Of a DNA stretch of 64,000 nt, positions 8,124 to 17,093 are shown piece by piece. The DNA is from Peptococcaceae bacterium BRH_c4a. GTDB lineage: Bacteria > Bacillota > Desulfotomaculia > Desulfotomaculales > Desulfocucumaceae. The position numbers and the translations under genes were made by a program. Each line of letters begins with the position of its first letter. The first letter of the stretch is position 1. Under the pieces are notes generated by a model. That model did not search any database. It was given only the letters and a program-made list of their open reading frames with translations, and was not told the DNA's origin. The stretch spans positions 99,382-163,381 of the forward strand of contig LADN01000023.1 of the NCBI GenBank assembly GCA_000961585.1, in the 5' to 3' direction.

Positions 8124-9866
8124 TTAGGGAACCAGTTTCTCGTACGGCCTGGTAAACATCTCAACCTGCCCGGTTTCGGTATTTTTCCTGGAATTGACGA
8201 AGCAGTTGAATTTCTCGTCGTTACGCTCAGGGAAATCCATCCTGTTTTGCCAGCCCGGCCACCGGGTCTCTTCCCTGTAGAGCAGGTGATGCACCAGGAC
8301 TTCAGCCACGTCAATCATGTCTATTACCTCATGGCACTTCATCAGTTGGTGCAGGTCCCCGGCCACCAGGAATTTGGTCTGATCTTTCAAGATGGCAATA
8401 TTCTTTAACGCATACTCCAACCGCTCCCGGTTCATGCGGTAAAACTGGTGTACACCTCCGGCGTACTCGTCCATCAGCCTTTGCAGTCTTTCTTCCATTT
8501 CCCACGGGCTTATGCCTTCTCCCACATTCATCTGGCGGTCGAAAGGCTGAAACACCCTTTCCTTTTCCCGTTGAATGTTTTCTTTGTCGGCGGCGGACTG
8601 TGCGGAGCCGGATGCCCCTAGGTATTCTATGGCTCCCCGGGCTGACAGTATTCCTTCTGCGGCGCATCCTCCCACAAATTTGTTGGGGGTGCCTCCGGCC
8701 ACATCACCGCAGGCGAACAGCCCCGGGACAGTGGTTTGTCTTTTAACGTCAATCCAGTACCCGCTGGCCGTGTGCCCCCCCACGATGTAGGGGTCACTTC
8801 CGTAAATCTCGATGGGGTCCTTTGCTATATCCTGGTTTCGTGACGCCAGGAATAAAACAAAGGAGGGACGTTCATTCAGATAATCTGTTTTCAGGTCCTT
8901 TATCTGTTCCGGAGTCATGTGGGTGGTATCAACATAACATGGCCCGCGACCGGCCAGCCACTCCTCCATGGGGGCATTGGCCCTGATATAACGGGGCGCC
9001 TTATCCCCTCCCAGATGAGCGTAGCGTTCGGCCAGTATCTTTTCTCCCCTGGCGTTTACCATGGCAGCGTTATAGCCCACCGAAATGGTGTCAATGGGAC
9101 CGTTAAAATCTTTTGTCCTTACGGCGCACCAGCGCATTTCAAAGGTGGTCATCTCTGCGCCCGCCCTTATTCCCATGGCATAACCGGTGCCCACATTGAA
9201 GGGGCTGTACCATATCTGGTGGTGGCTGTCATTTCCGTCATTGGTGTACGGCTTGTATATTCCCCCGGCGCCTCCGGTGGCCATTATGGTGGCCCCGGCC
9301 CGGATAATGTAAAACTTGCCCTCTCTGACGTTAAACCCCATGGCGCCCACTACCCGGTCTCCGTCCATGATATAGTTGGTGGCCACCACCCGGTTCAATA
9401 TTTCACAGCCGTATTCCCGCACCTTTTCAGCCAGTATCACTTTCATCTCGGAACCGTGAATGGCTATATCCCAGCGCCCCCGGGCCAGGTATTCACCGTT
9501 GGCGTCCTTCTTAATGGGTAATCCCCAGCTTTCCCATTCTTCAATGGACTGGTTAAGCAGCTCGGCCATGGTGATGTAAAGATCTTCCCGCAAAATACCG
9601 CCTGCCTGATCCCTGCTCCACTTAACCAGGCTCTCTACGGTTTCCCCTTTTTTGATGTAAGTGTTAATGGCGTCCATGCCGCCGGCCAGGCAGCCGCTGC
9701 GGTCAATATGCGCCTTTTCCATCAGGGTAACCTTCAGCGAGGGCTGCTGCCTCTTTGCCTCTATTGCGGCGTAACACCCTGCATTGCCGGCCCCGATGAT
9801 TAAAATGTCGGTATCCAGGAAAATTTCTTCCACCTCTTGCGGAAGTACGGGGAACTTTTTGCCCAT
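8124..9866 (-). CDS. aprA: Adenylylsulfate reductase alpha-like flavoprotein (AprA)
   Basis: 580-aa FAD protein of the fumarate reductase superfamily. It has the N-terminal Rossmann site TDILIIGAGNAGCYAAIEA (~20-38), the ATGGAGGIYKPYTNDG loop, the AprA-type segment WYSPFNVGTGYAMGIRAGAEMTTFEMRWCAVRTKD and the C-terminal GLFACGDVAGGTPNKFVGGCAAEG. AprA interconverts APS and sulfite plus AMP. The protein is shorter than the 610-660 aa of canonical sulfate reducers, so it may belong to the short, possibly assimilatory or sulfite-linked branch. An ATG at 9866 follows AGGAGG by 10 nt; a TTG at 9872 is an alternative. aprB and the hdr genes follow in the same operon. Confidence 0.85.
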   Translation of the reverse strand: MGKKFPVLPQEVEEIFLDTDILIIGAGNAGCYAAIEAKRQQPSLKVTLMEKAHIDRSGCLAGGMDAINTYIKKGETVESLVKWSRDQAGGILREDLYITMAELLNQSIEEWESWGLPIKKDANGEYLARGRWDIAIHGSEMKVILAEKVREYGCEILNRVVATNYIMDGDRVVGAMGFNVREGKFYIIRAGATIMATGGAGGIYKPYTNDGNDSHHQIWYSPFNVGTGYAMGIRAGAEMTTFEMRWCAVRTKDFNGPIDTISVGYNAAMVNARGEKILAERYAHLGGDKAPRYIRANAPMEEWLAGRGPCYVDTTHMTPEQIKDLKTDYLNERPSFVLFLASRNQDIAKDPIEIYGSDPYIVGGHTASGYWIDVKRQTTVPGLFACGDVAGGTPNKFVGGCAAEGILSARGAIEYLGASGSAQSAADKENIQREKERVFQPFDRQMNVGEGISPWEMEERLQRLMDEYAGGVHQFYRMNRERLEYALKNIAILKDQTKFLVAGDLHQLMKCHEVIDMIDVAEVLVHHLLYREETRWPGWQNRMDFPERNDEKFNCFVNSRKNTETGQVEMFTRPYEKLVP

Positions 9867-9894
9867 GTTCAAAAAACCTCCTCTTGCTATCAGT

Positions 9895-11403
9895 TTATTT
9901 CCAGGTTACATACCCACCCCAGACAGGCAGTCCGTTGAAGGCGTACCACGGCATCATAATCACCATGAAATAAATCAGTGTCACCAGCATTATTGGTATT
10001 CCCACCCTGGCATAGGTGCTCGTGTTAAAAGTATTGGTTCCATATGCGATGACACAGGCGGTAACCTGGGTGGGGATAATGAATGAGAATGTATCAAAGT
10101 TACAGACCAGAAGGGTGAACGCCACAGGGTTCAAATTGAGCACCTTGGCCAGTGACAGCATGATAGGCGCCAGCATGGAGACAGCCGCCACATTACTGAG
10201 CATAAATATTCGTATTACCGCAGTTACCAGGATAACCCCCACAACCACCACCAGGAAAGGCTGCCCTATAAAAAGGGGATGAGCAATATCGGCCAGCCAT
10301 TTTGCCAGTCCGGTGCTGCTGATGGCGTTGGCCATTGACATTGCCCCGGCCAGGAGGAGGAATGTCCCCCAGATGGTCTTACTCTGTACCGCCTGCCAGG
10401 ATACTGGCAGAAGTCCCGGGATAAAGAATATGCCCAGGGCGATTAACGTGGCCATACCCGTCTTGATTCCGTGGTAGGGCTCGGTTATCCACATTATCAC
10501 GGCCAGGCCAAAAACTGCTATAACAAACCATTCCACTAGGCTGGTCTTACCCATCTTGGTTTTCTCTTCTTTAATAAAATCGACCCCGCCTGGTATGCTT
10601 ATGTCCTTAACATCAAACAATTTTCTAAGCATTATAAACATTATTGGGTAAAGCCCCACAATAGGCCAGTGAAGCCAGAACCACCTGGCATAGCTCATCT
10701 GGTAACCCAGTTGTTTATCAAACAGGCCGGCCATAATGACGTTGGGCAAGTGTGCTGTAAGAAGAAGTATGCCTGCAACCATGGGGAAGTAACAAATACC
10801 CGATATGGCCAAGGCGGCCACTGCTCTTTTGCCCTTTTCGTTATCTCCGAACAGGGCGCTTACCCCTTTTACAATGGGCAGAAGAACCGCTGCCCTGGAT
10901 ACCGCTGCAGGAACAAAAACCCCCAGAACGGTGTTGACCGCCATGAAACCCTTGAGAACCTGATCCACCTGTGGCTTGACCCGGGACAGCACGGCCATGG
11001 CGATCCTTCTGTCCATGCCGGTGCACTGCATGATGGCCGCAAAAATGAAGGATCCCAGCACCAGGAAAGTCACGTCCTGGGTGTACCCCCCAAAGGCTTT
11101 GCCAATATCTTTTTCGGCCTTGGTCATGACCAGCATTAAAGGAATTAACAGTCCTGTTATGCCAACAGGTATGGCTTCAGTAATCCAGATAATCACCGCC
11201 CACACCGCCACCGCCGCCGCCTTCTGCCCTTCAGGCTTCAGCCCCGCAAGCGGAGGCGCATACAAAATGGCAAAAAAAGCTATCCAGGCAATAATAAATC
11301 CTATGAATGCGGCGTTTGGGTTTAAACCGGATCTGCGGGCGTTATTAATCATTCCTTCCGGCACCCAACTGGCATACCATTTGAGATCTCCGCTGTCTCT
11401 CAT
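9895..11403 (-). CDS. DASS/SLC13-family anion transporter
   Basis: 502-aa integral membrane protein with about 12 hydrophobic segments, of the divalent anion:sodium symporter family (sulfate, dicarboxylates). The family stretch AVWAVIIWITEAIPVGITGLLIPLML and the repeat AGAMSMANAISSTGLAKWLADIAHP are present. The start is taken as the ATG at 11403, 7 nt after GGAAGGGG; a frame to 11436 lacks a site. It lies 28 nt upstream of aprA on the same strand, so sulfate or an organic sulfonate is the most plausible cargo. The sequence alone cannot separate these from C4-dicarboxylates. Confidence 0.85.
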   Translation of the reverse strand: MRDSGDLKWYASWVPEGMINNARRSGLNPNAAFIGFIIAWIAFFAILYAPPLAGLKPEGQKAAAVAVWAVIIWITEAIPVGITGLLIPLMLVMTKAEKDIGKAFGGYTQDVTFLVLGSFIFAAIMQCTGMDRRIAMAVLSRVKPQVDQVLKGFMAVNTVLGVFVPAAVSRAAVLLPIVKGVSALFGDNEKGKRAVAALAISGICYFPMVAGILLLTAHLPNVIMAGLFDKQLGYQMSYARWFWLHWPIVGLYPIMFIMLRKLFDVKDISIPGGVDFIKEEKTKMGKTSLVEWFVIAVFGLAVIMWITEPYHGIKTGMATLIALGIFFIPGLLPVSWQAVQSKTIWGTFLLLAGAMSMANAISSTGLAKWLADIAHPLFIGQPFLVVVVGVILVTAVIRIFMLSNVAAVSMLAPIMLSLAKVLNLNPVAFTLLVCNFDTFSFIIPTQVTACVIAYGTNTFNTSTYARVGIPIMLVTLIYFMVIMMPWYAFNGLPVWGGYVTWK

Positions 11404-11648
11404 ACACATCCCCTTCCAATTCGTTTTCCGGGTCACGCCCTCCGATAATGCCTACCCTCCTCTCGGAAAAAAGATGTCGGCCAACTGACATTAAAATACC
11501 AAAAAACGATCAATCTGTATGTTCTCAGCAAAACATAACTTTTGTAATATTACTTACACTTTTGCCTGAAAATCCATGAAATGCCCTAGAATCCTGGGGC
11601 TTATCTCAAGGTTTTACTTATCTTTTTTATAATTTTTTTTTATACAAG
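11404..11648. other. Promoter region of the DASS-apr-hdr operon
   Basis: About 300 nt without a gene lie between the DASS start and the Crp/Fnr stop. The stretch 11500-11650 is very AT-rich and must hold the promoter of the minus-strand operon. I saw no clear Crp/Fnr palindrome (TTGTnnnnnnACAA type) and no riboswitch. Confidence 0.5.
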
Positions 11649-11671
11649 AAAAAAATCGCCCTATCGGGCGA
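11649..11671 (-). terminator. Rho-independent terminator of the Crp/Fnr gene
   Basis: On the minus strand TCGCCC-GATA-GGGCGA is followed by a run of seven Ts. It lies about 40 nt after the Crp/Fnr stop codon at 11708. Confidence 0.85.
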
Positions 11672-11707
11672 CAAGCAGTTAGCTGTCATAATCTGTTAAA
11701 ATCCTTA

Positions 11708-12367
11708 CTAGACCCATTTTCTCAGTTTCTCGGGATAAATAATTTTGATATCCCGCCCCTCCATCACTATGGCTTTTTCGCTCTTCATGGCATTGAACGC
11801 CGAAGTTACTGTGGGCCTTGAAGTCCCAATCATGCATGCTATTTCCTCATGGGTCAGCCTTAAGTTTATCTCTATCCCTTCACCGGTATCGACGCCCGCC
11901 CGCTCAGCCATCTTCAGCAGCAGCAGCGCCAGTCTTCCCTGAACCGGCCAGGTTACCATCTCGTAAATGGTGCGATGGGCCTCTCTCAACCTTACCCCCA
12001 AAGCCTCGGCCACTTTTATGGCCAGGTGGGAGTGGATCCTTAACAAATCCAGAAACCCCTCTCTTTTTATAACAACAAGCTCAACCTCACCCATGGCCTC
12101 GGCATAACAGGATCTATAGGAACTGCTCAGCGTCTCGGCAAGGCCCGCCAGTTCCCCGGGATGTCTGACGGCCACCGTTACCCTCCGGCCATCTCCGGCA
12201 AGACGGTAAATCTTCACCCACCCTTTTTCCACAAAATAAACCTGGCCGGAAAATTCACCTGCGGCAAATATGATCTGACCCTTGGGATATTTTATGCACT
12301 GGCCTGTCTGTCTGATCAGCGACTTATCGCTGTCGTTCAGGGTGAAAACCTTATGGTCGATATCCAT
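11708..12367 (-). CDS. Crp/Fnr-family transcriptional regulator
   Basis: 219-aa regulator with an N-terminal cyclic-nucleotide-type beta-barrel (KGQIIFAAGEFSGQVYFVEKGWVKIYR, residues ~29-55), a long dimer helix, and a C-terminal winged helix with the recognition segment LTHEEIACMIGTSRPTVTSAFNAMK (~172-196). Only one cysteine lies near the N-terminus, so an FNR-type [4Fe-4S] sensor is unlikely; a haem or small-ligand sensor like CooA/HcpR is possible. The gene is just upstream of the DASS-apr-hdr operon on the same strand but has its own terminator. It is a natural candidate to control that operon. Confidence 0.9.
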   Translation of the reverse strand: MDIDHKVFTLNDSDKSLIRQTGQCIKYPKGQIIFAAGEFSGQVYFVEKGWVKIYRLAGDGRRVTVAVRHPGELAGLAETLSSSYRSCYAEAMGEVELVVIKREGFLDLLRIHSHLAIKVAEALGVRLREAHRTIYEMVTWPVQGRLALLLLKMAERAGVDTGEGIEINLRLTHEEIACMIGTSRPTVTSAFNAMKSEKAIVMEGRDIKIIYPEKLRKWV

Positions 12368-12525
12368 TTCTTAAACACCTCACCCATACCAAGCAAATAA
12401 CAACTCCTGCAATACTAAGATTATTATATGCAATTCGGCCCGAACTACCTTTTCTCCTTTAGTTATCTTTATCTTTTTCAGGACAGGACGTTAGCATCCC
12501 CCGCAGTATATTTCGTTATTGGCAA

Positions 12526-13113
12526 TCAATATTTCAGCAGATAAATGACCATATTGGCCAATTCTGTAAGTGCCTTCTGCTGCCCCTCGTGGTCTTTCCA
12601 CCAGGAAGACGGGGAATACTTGGGATCCGGAGCTGAAACGGTAATAATCTCTACTCCGCTATCTTTGAATACTTTTTCGAATATATATCGGGACCTCCTG
12701 GTGTGATACGATGAAGTAACTAAAATAAAGGATTTTATATTACTTTCCATTATTATTTTTTTGACAAACACCGCATTCTCATATGTGCTCTGGGATTTTT
12801 CCTCAAGCATCACCGCCGATGGAGGAACACCGAGGTCTGCGGCCTCCTCCAGCATAATACGGGCTTCGGTGTATTTGGTTGACAGCCTGCCCCCGGTCAT
12901 GATCACAACATCGCCATAGTTCTCCCTGTACAGTGCGGCTCCCTTTGCCACCCGGGGAACTGTTTCTCCGGCCAATACCACAATGGCATCACTTTTACGT
13001 GGTTTTTCATCCACCACCAGATACCTGCCATAGGCCGAAAGCCAGTATGGGGAAGAAGCAAATAGTATAATCACAGAGACTGTCAATGCTATAAAAAGTC
13101 TTTTTATCAACAT
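12526..13113 (-). CDS. DUF218/YdcF-like membrane-anchored protein
   Basis: 195-aa protein of the DUF218 (YdcF/SanA/ElyC) family, with one N-terminal membrane anchor (RLFIALTVSVIILFASSPYWL) and an extracytoplasmic domain. Family motifs are KSDAIVVLAGETVPRVAKGAALY, VIMTGGRL, E...STYENA and LVTSSYHTRRS. Such proteins are linked to cell-envelope assembly, though the reaction is unknown. ATG 13113 is preferred with AGGTGATA upstream; an in-frame GTG at 13119 is possible. It does not appear linked to its neighbours. Confidence 0.85.
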   Translation of the reverse strand: MLIKRLFIALTVSVIILFASSPYWLSAYGRYLVVDEKPRKSDAIVVLAGETVPRVAKGAALYRENYGDVVIMTGGRLSTKYTEARIMLEEAADLGVPPSAVMLEEKSQSTYENAVFVKKIIMESNIKSFILVTSSYHTRRSRYIFEKVFKDSGVEIITVSAPDPKYSPSSWWKDHEGQQKALTELANMVIYLLKY

Positions 13114-13246
13114 TATCACCTGTGGTTAAATTTCTGTTCCTACTGTCCATTTTCCTTTTTCAGCTTACATCATATCTATTTTATAAATTTTATTTTTTTA
13201 AAAAAGACTTCTTACCTATTGACCTTTTACCCAAAATAAAATAACT

Positions 13247-13252
13247 TATAAT
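13247..13252 (+). promoter_or_regulatory. -10 box of fadNAE promoter
   Basis: TATAAT lies 84 nt before the fadN start in an AT-rich region. TTTTAC about 16 nt upstream could be a weak -35. The operator-like palindrome starts 7 nt downstream of the box. Confidence 0.5.
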
Positions 13253-13259
13253 CAAGAAA

Positions 13260-13279
13260 ATGAGTGAGTCATCAGTCAT
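13260..13279 (+). promoter_or_regulatory. FadR (TetR-type)-like operator
   Basis: The imperfect palindrome ATGAGTGAGTCATCAGTCAT has arms ATGAGTGA and TCAGTCAT, one mismatch, and matches the general ATGAnTGA-n4-TCAnTCAT form known for bacillus FadR, the acyl-CoA-responsive TetR repressor of fad genes. It covers the expected transcription start, right for repression. The regulator gene is not in this window. Confidence 0.55.
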
Positions 13280-13336
13280 TTTAATCCTTCAACTAATTAT
13301 TTTAAAAATAACAGGATAAAGGAGGAAACGCAGAAG

Positions 13337-15763
13337 ATGAAGCGCAGCATAAACAAAGCTGCCGTGCTGGGAGCAGGGGTTATGGGTGCAACCATTGCCG
13401 GACACCTGGCCAACGTGGGTATCCCCACCTACCTTCTGGACATCGTGCCGCCTACATTGAATGCCGATGAAGAGAAAGCGGGATTAACCCTGGAAAGCCC
13501 TAATGTGCGCAACAGGTTTGCAGTGAACGGGATTACAAATCTACTGAAGGCAAAACCGGCCCCCCTCTACATACCGGAAAACGCTAAACTACTTACCCCC
13601 GGGAATTTCGAAGATAATATGAACGTGCTTTCAGAATGCGATCTCATTTTAGAAGTGGTTCTGGAAAGGTTAGATGTCAAGCAGAGCCTTTTTGAAAAGG
13701 TGGAGAAAAACTGGAAGCCGGGATCGATAGTAGCCTCCAACACCTCCGGCCTTTCTATAAACAAAATGGCCGAAGGTCGTTCAGCTGATTTTAAACAAAA
13801 CTTTATCGGAATGCACTTCTTTAACCCCCCCAGATATATGCGCCTGCTGGAAATCATCCCGGGCAACGACACCAATCAGGAAGTTACCGGCTTTATGGTG
13901 GATTTCTGTGAAAGGACACTGGGTAAGGGCGTAGTTATCTGCAAGGACACCCCCAACTTTGTGGCCAACCGTATAGGCGTTTTCGGAATGTGCTCCACAA
14001 TAAAAGCCATGCTTGAATTCGGTCTGGGCATAGACGAGGTTGACGAGTTAACCGGTCGGGTCATGGGCCACCCCAAGAGCGCCTCATTCCGCACCCTGGA
14101 CATGGTGGGCCTGGACGTTATGCTCCATGTGGCCAGGAATGTCTATGACATTCCTGGCGACCCCCGGGAAAAGGCCATCTTCGAGCCCGTTGAATTCCTC
14201 CAGAAAATGCTGGCGAACAAGTGGCTGGGAGACAAGACCGGCCAGGGATTCTATAATAAGGTAAAAACAGCCAAAGGTAAGGAATTACTGGTTCTGGACT
14301 ACAACACCATGGAGTACCGCCCCAAGGTAAAGGCAAATTTCAGCTCCCTTTCAAACGCCAAGGCCGCCAAAAAGCCCGCCAAGCAGATTAAGGAACTGGT
14401 TACCGGAAGCGATAAGGGATCCCTGTTTTCCTGGAAAGTTACCAAGCAGCAGCTCCTGTACGCTGCCAGCCTGCTGGGAATCATTGCCGATGACATACAG
14501 TCCATCGACCAGGCTATGAAGTGGGGCTTTAACTGGGATTTCGGACCCTTCGAAATCTGGGATATGCTGGGTGTGGACTGGATGGTTGAGCGCCTGAAGA
14601 ATGAAGGCGACACCATACCCAAGGTTGTTGAAGACCTTTTGGCCAGTGGCAAAACCAGTTTCTACGAAGAGAAAGACGGAATTCGTTACATCTTTGATCA
14701 AAACACCAAGGTCAGATCCGCCGGGAAATTTGGCGAGAACGTCATCTATCTTGATCCCCTCAAAAAGCAAAATAAGGTTATCAAGTCAAATGACGGCGCC
14801 AGCCTTATTGACATCGGCGATGGCGTTGTCTGCCTGGAATTCCACAGCAAGTCAAATTCCATCGGCGGAGACATCGGGCAAATGATGGATTACTCTGTGA
14901 AAGAGATAGAAAAGAATTACGAGGGCATGGTAATTGCCAACTACGGCAAGCACTTCTCGGTGGGCGCCAACATAATGCTGGTGATGATGTATGCCGAGGC
15001 CCAGGAGTGGGTCGAACTGGACATGATGATAAGGGACTTCCAGAACACCAACATGATCATGAAATTATGCAAAAAGCCCGTAGTGGCGGCTCCCCACGGC
15101 ATGGCCCTGGGCGGAGGCTGCGAAATAGTAATGCACTGCAACAAGGTGGCTGCCTGTGCCGAATCCTATATAGGACTGGTGGAAGTGGGCCTAGGACTTG
15201 TCCCCGGCGGCGGCGGCGTCAAGGAAATGGCCTTCAGGGCAGCCGAGACAGAGCCCCCGGCGCCCACCAGTATTAAGACCGGAGGCACCAATTCCACTCA
15301 ACCCATGATTAACCGCGCCTTTGAAAACATATCCATGGCAAAGGTGACCACCAGCGGCCCCGAGGCAGTTTCCATGGGATTTATAAGAGCAACCGACACC
15401 ATCATTGTGACTAACCGTGACCACCTTATAGGTGAGGCTAAAAAACTGGTCCTGAAGACGGCGCCGAATTTCCGGCCCACCCTTCCCAAAACCATGACAG
15501 CCCTGGGAGCACCAGGCGAAGCAGCCATCCGCGTGGGCATCGAAACCATGCTATGGGGTAACTTCATCAGCAAGCACGACGCTCTGGTTGCCGGTAAGGT
15601 TGCGCACATACTGACCGGGGGCGGGGTAACACCGGGCACAACTCTGACCGAGCAAAATCTGCTGGACCTGGAGCGTGAAGCCTTCCTTAGCCTGCTGGGT
15701 GAGAAAAAGACCGTCGACCGGATACGTCACATGCTGACCACCAATAAACCTCTCAGGAACTAG
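13337..15763 (+). CDS. fadN: 3-hydroxyacyl-CoA dehydrogenase / enoyl-CoA hydratase
   Basis: 808-aa bifunctional beta-oxidation enzyme. An N-terminal NAD-binding dehydrogenase domain (VLGAGVMGATIAGHLANVGIP, residues ~10-30; NFIGMHFFNPPRYMRLLEIIPG, ~155-176) is followed by a C-terminal crotonase domain with ALGGGCEIVMHCNKVAACAESYIGLVEVGLGLVPGGGG (~590-630). The order is dehydrogenase first, as in bacillus FadN (about 790 aa), not as in E. coli FadB. AAGGAGG precedes the start. It is the first gene of fadN-fadA-fadE and oxidises hydroxyacyl-CoA and hydrates enoyl-CoA. Confidence 0.95.
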   Translation: MKRSINKAAVLGAGVMGATIAGHLANVGIPTYLLDIVPPTLNADEEKAGLTLESPNVRNRFAVNGITNLLKAKPAPLYIPENAKLLTPGNFEDNMNVLSECDLILEVVLERLDVKQSLFEKVEKNWKPGSIVASNTSGLSINKMAEGRSADFKQNFIGMHFFNPPRYMRLLEIIPGNDTNQEVTGFMVDFCERTLGKGVVICKDTPNFVANRIGVFGMCSTIKAMLEFGLGIDEVDELTGRVMGHPKSASFRTLDMVGLDVMLHVARNVYDIPGDPREKAIFEPVEFLQKMLANKWLGDKTGQGFYNKVKTAKGKELLVLDYNTMEYRPKVKANFSSLSNAKAAKKPAKQIKELVTGSDKGSLFSWKVTKQQLLYAASLLGIIADDIQSIDQAMKWGFNWDFGPFEIWDMLGVDWMVERLKNEGDTIPKVVEDLLASGKTSFYEEKDGIRYIFDQNTKVRSAGKFGENVIYLDPLKKQNKVIKSNDGASLIDIGDGVVCLEFHSKSNSIGGDIGQMMDYSVKEIEKNYEGMVIANYGKHFSVGANIMLVMMYAEAQEWVELDMMIRDFQNTNMIMKLCKKPVVAAPHGMALGGGCEIVMHCNKVAACAESYIGLVEVGLGLVPGGGGVKEMAFRAAETEPPAPTSIKTGGTNSTQPMINRAFENISMAKVTTSGPEAVSMGFIRATDTIIVTNRDHLIGEAKKLVLKTAPNFRPTLPKTMTALGAPGEAAIRVGIETMLWGNFISKHDALVAGKVAHILTGGGVTPGTTLTEQNLLDLEREAFLSLLGEKKTVDRIRHMLTTNKPLRN

Positions 15764-15841
15764 GTAATAGGCAAATAGACTTTCAAACGGCCGCTTAACA
15801 ATATAAGGTAATCCACTACGAACTAGGGGGTTTTAAGAAAA

Positions 15842-17020
15842 ATGCAAGAAGCCGTAATTGTCAGTGCGGTGCGTACCGCAGTGGGTAAGGCTCCCCGGGG
15901 CAAACTGAAAAATACCCGGCCGGAGTACATGGCGGCCACCGTTTTAAAAGAAGCCCTTGCCCGGATACCTGGCCTGGACCCGGCGGAAATAGACGATGTT
16001 TTGTTCGGATGCTCATTCCCTGAAGGTGAACAGGGAATGAACGTGGGACGGATGATCAACCTCCTGGCCGGGCTGCCTCACAGCGTATCAGGCGCCACCA
16101 TAAACCGTTTCTGCTCCTCCGGAATTGAGTCCATCGCAGTGGGAGCAACCCGTATAATGGCAGGATATGTAGACGTATTCGTGGCCGGCGGTGTTGAGAG
16201 CATGAGCATGGTCCCCATGGGCGGCAACAAGCTGGCCCCGGATCCGGAGCTTTTGAGGATTTGCCCCGAAGCATACATGGGAATGGGACTGACCGCTGAA
16301 AACGTTGCAGAAAAATATAATATTACCAGAGATGAGCAGGACTCCTTTGCCGAGGCCAGCCACCTGAAAGCCCTTAATGCAATAAAAGAAGGCAGATTCA
16401 AGGAAGAAATAGTGCCTCTCACCGTTACTGAAAAGCAATGGGTGGGCGACAGGATTAAAGAAAAGAGTTTTGTGTTTGACACCGATGAGGGTCCCCGCCC
16501 CGGAACCACCGTGCAAACCCTGGCCAAGCTAAAGCCGGTTTTCCGGGCCGGAGGCAGCGTCACAGCCGGAAACTCTTCCCAGACCAGTGACGGGGCGGCC
16601 TGTGTAGTACTAATGAGCCGTAAAAAAGCCGAGTCCCTGGGAATAAAGCCGCTGGGCATTTTCCGCGGTTATGCCGTGGGAGGATGCGCCCCCGAGCTGA
16701 TGGGGATCGGTCCCATAGTGGCTATTCCCAAGGCCCTGAAGGTGGCCGGAATATCAAAAGACCGGGTGGACTTATTCGAGCTGAACGAAGCCTTTGCCTC
16801 CCAGGCCCTGGCCTCGATAAAAACACTGGAACTGGATATCAACAAGGTAAACCGTAACGGCGGAGCCATTGCCCTGGGTCATCCCCTGGGATGCACCGGA
16901 TCCAAGCTGACCGCCACCCTGCTGCATGAAATGAAGCGCCGGAAGGCCCGCTACGGTGTGGTAAGCATGTGCATCGGCGGAGGAATGGGGGCCGCAAGCG
17001 TTTATGAAATGATAGACTAG
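15842..17020 (+). CDS. fadA: Acetyl-CoA acyltransferase (thiolase)
   Basis: 392-aa thiolase. The nucleophilic cysteine lies in [17 protein letters not shown] (~residue 90), with [13 protein letters not shown], the histidine motif [17 protein letters not shown] (~345) and the second cysteine in [13 protein letters not shown] (~380). It cleaves 3-ketoacyl-CoA to acetyl-CoA, the last step of each beta-oxidation round, and lies 78 nt after fadN in the same operon. A plain acetoacetyl-CoA thiolase role is also possible, but the fad context favours degradation. Confidence 0.95.
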   Translation: MQEAVIVSAVRTAVGKAPRGKLKNTRPEYMAATVLKEALARIPGLDPAEIDDVLFGCSFPEGEQGMNVGRMINLLAGLPHSVSGATINRFCSSGIESIAVGATRIMAGYVDVFVAGGVESMSMVPMGGNKLAPDPELLRICPEAYMGMGLTAENVAEKYNITRDEQDSFAEASHLKALNAIKEGRFKEEIVPLTVTEKQWVGDRIKEKSFVFDTDEGPRPGTTVQTLAKLKPVFRAGGSVTAGNSSQTSDGAACVVLMSRKKAESLGIKPLGIFRGYAVGGCAPELMGIGPIVAIPKALKVAGISKDRVDLFELNEAFASQALASIKTLELDINKVNRNGGAIALGHPLGCTGSKLTATLLHEMKRRKARYGVVSMCIGGGMGAASVYEMID

Positions 17021-17093
17021 CTATAAGCTGTATGCTGTAAGCTGCTATTACCTGAATGTTTATTAATTTTAATTTCGAAAGGAGATATTTCAA

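Noticed and set aside
8919..9521. 200-codon plus-strand ORF
   Set aside because: Antisense shadow of aprA in GC-rich sequence, with no family pattern and no ribosome site.
5598..11403. Calling the organism a proven dissimilatory sulfate reducer from aprAB
   Set aside because: No dsrAB, sat or complete qmo set is in the window, and short AprAB forms also occur outside sulfate respiration.
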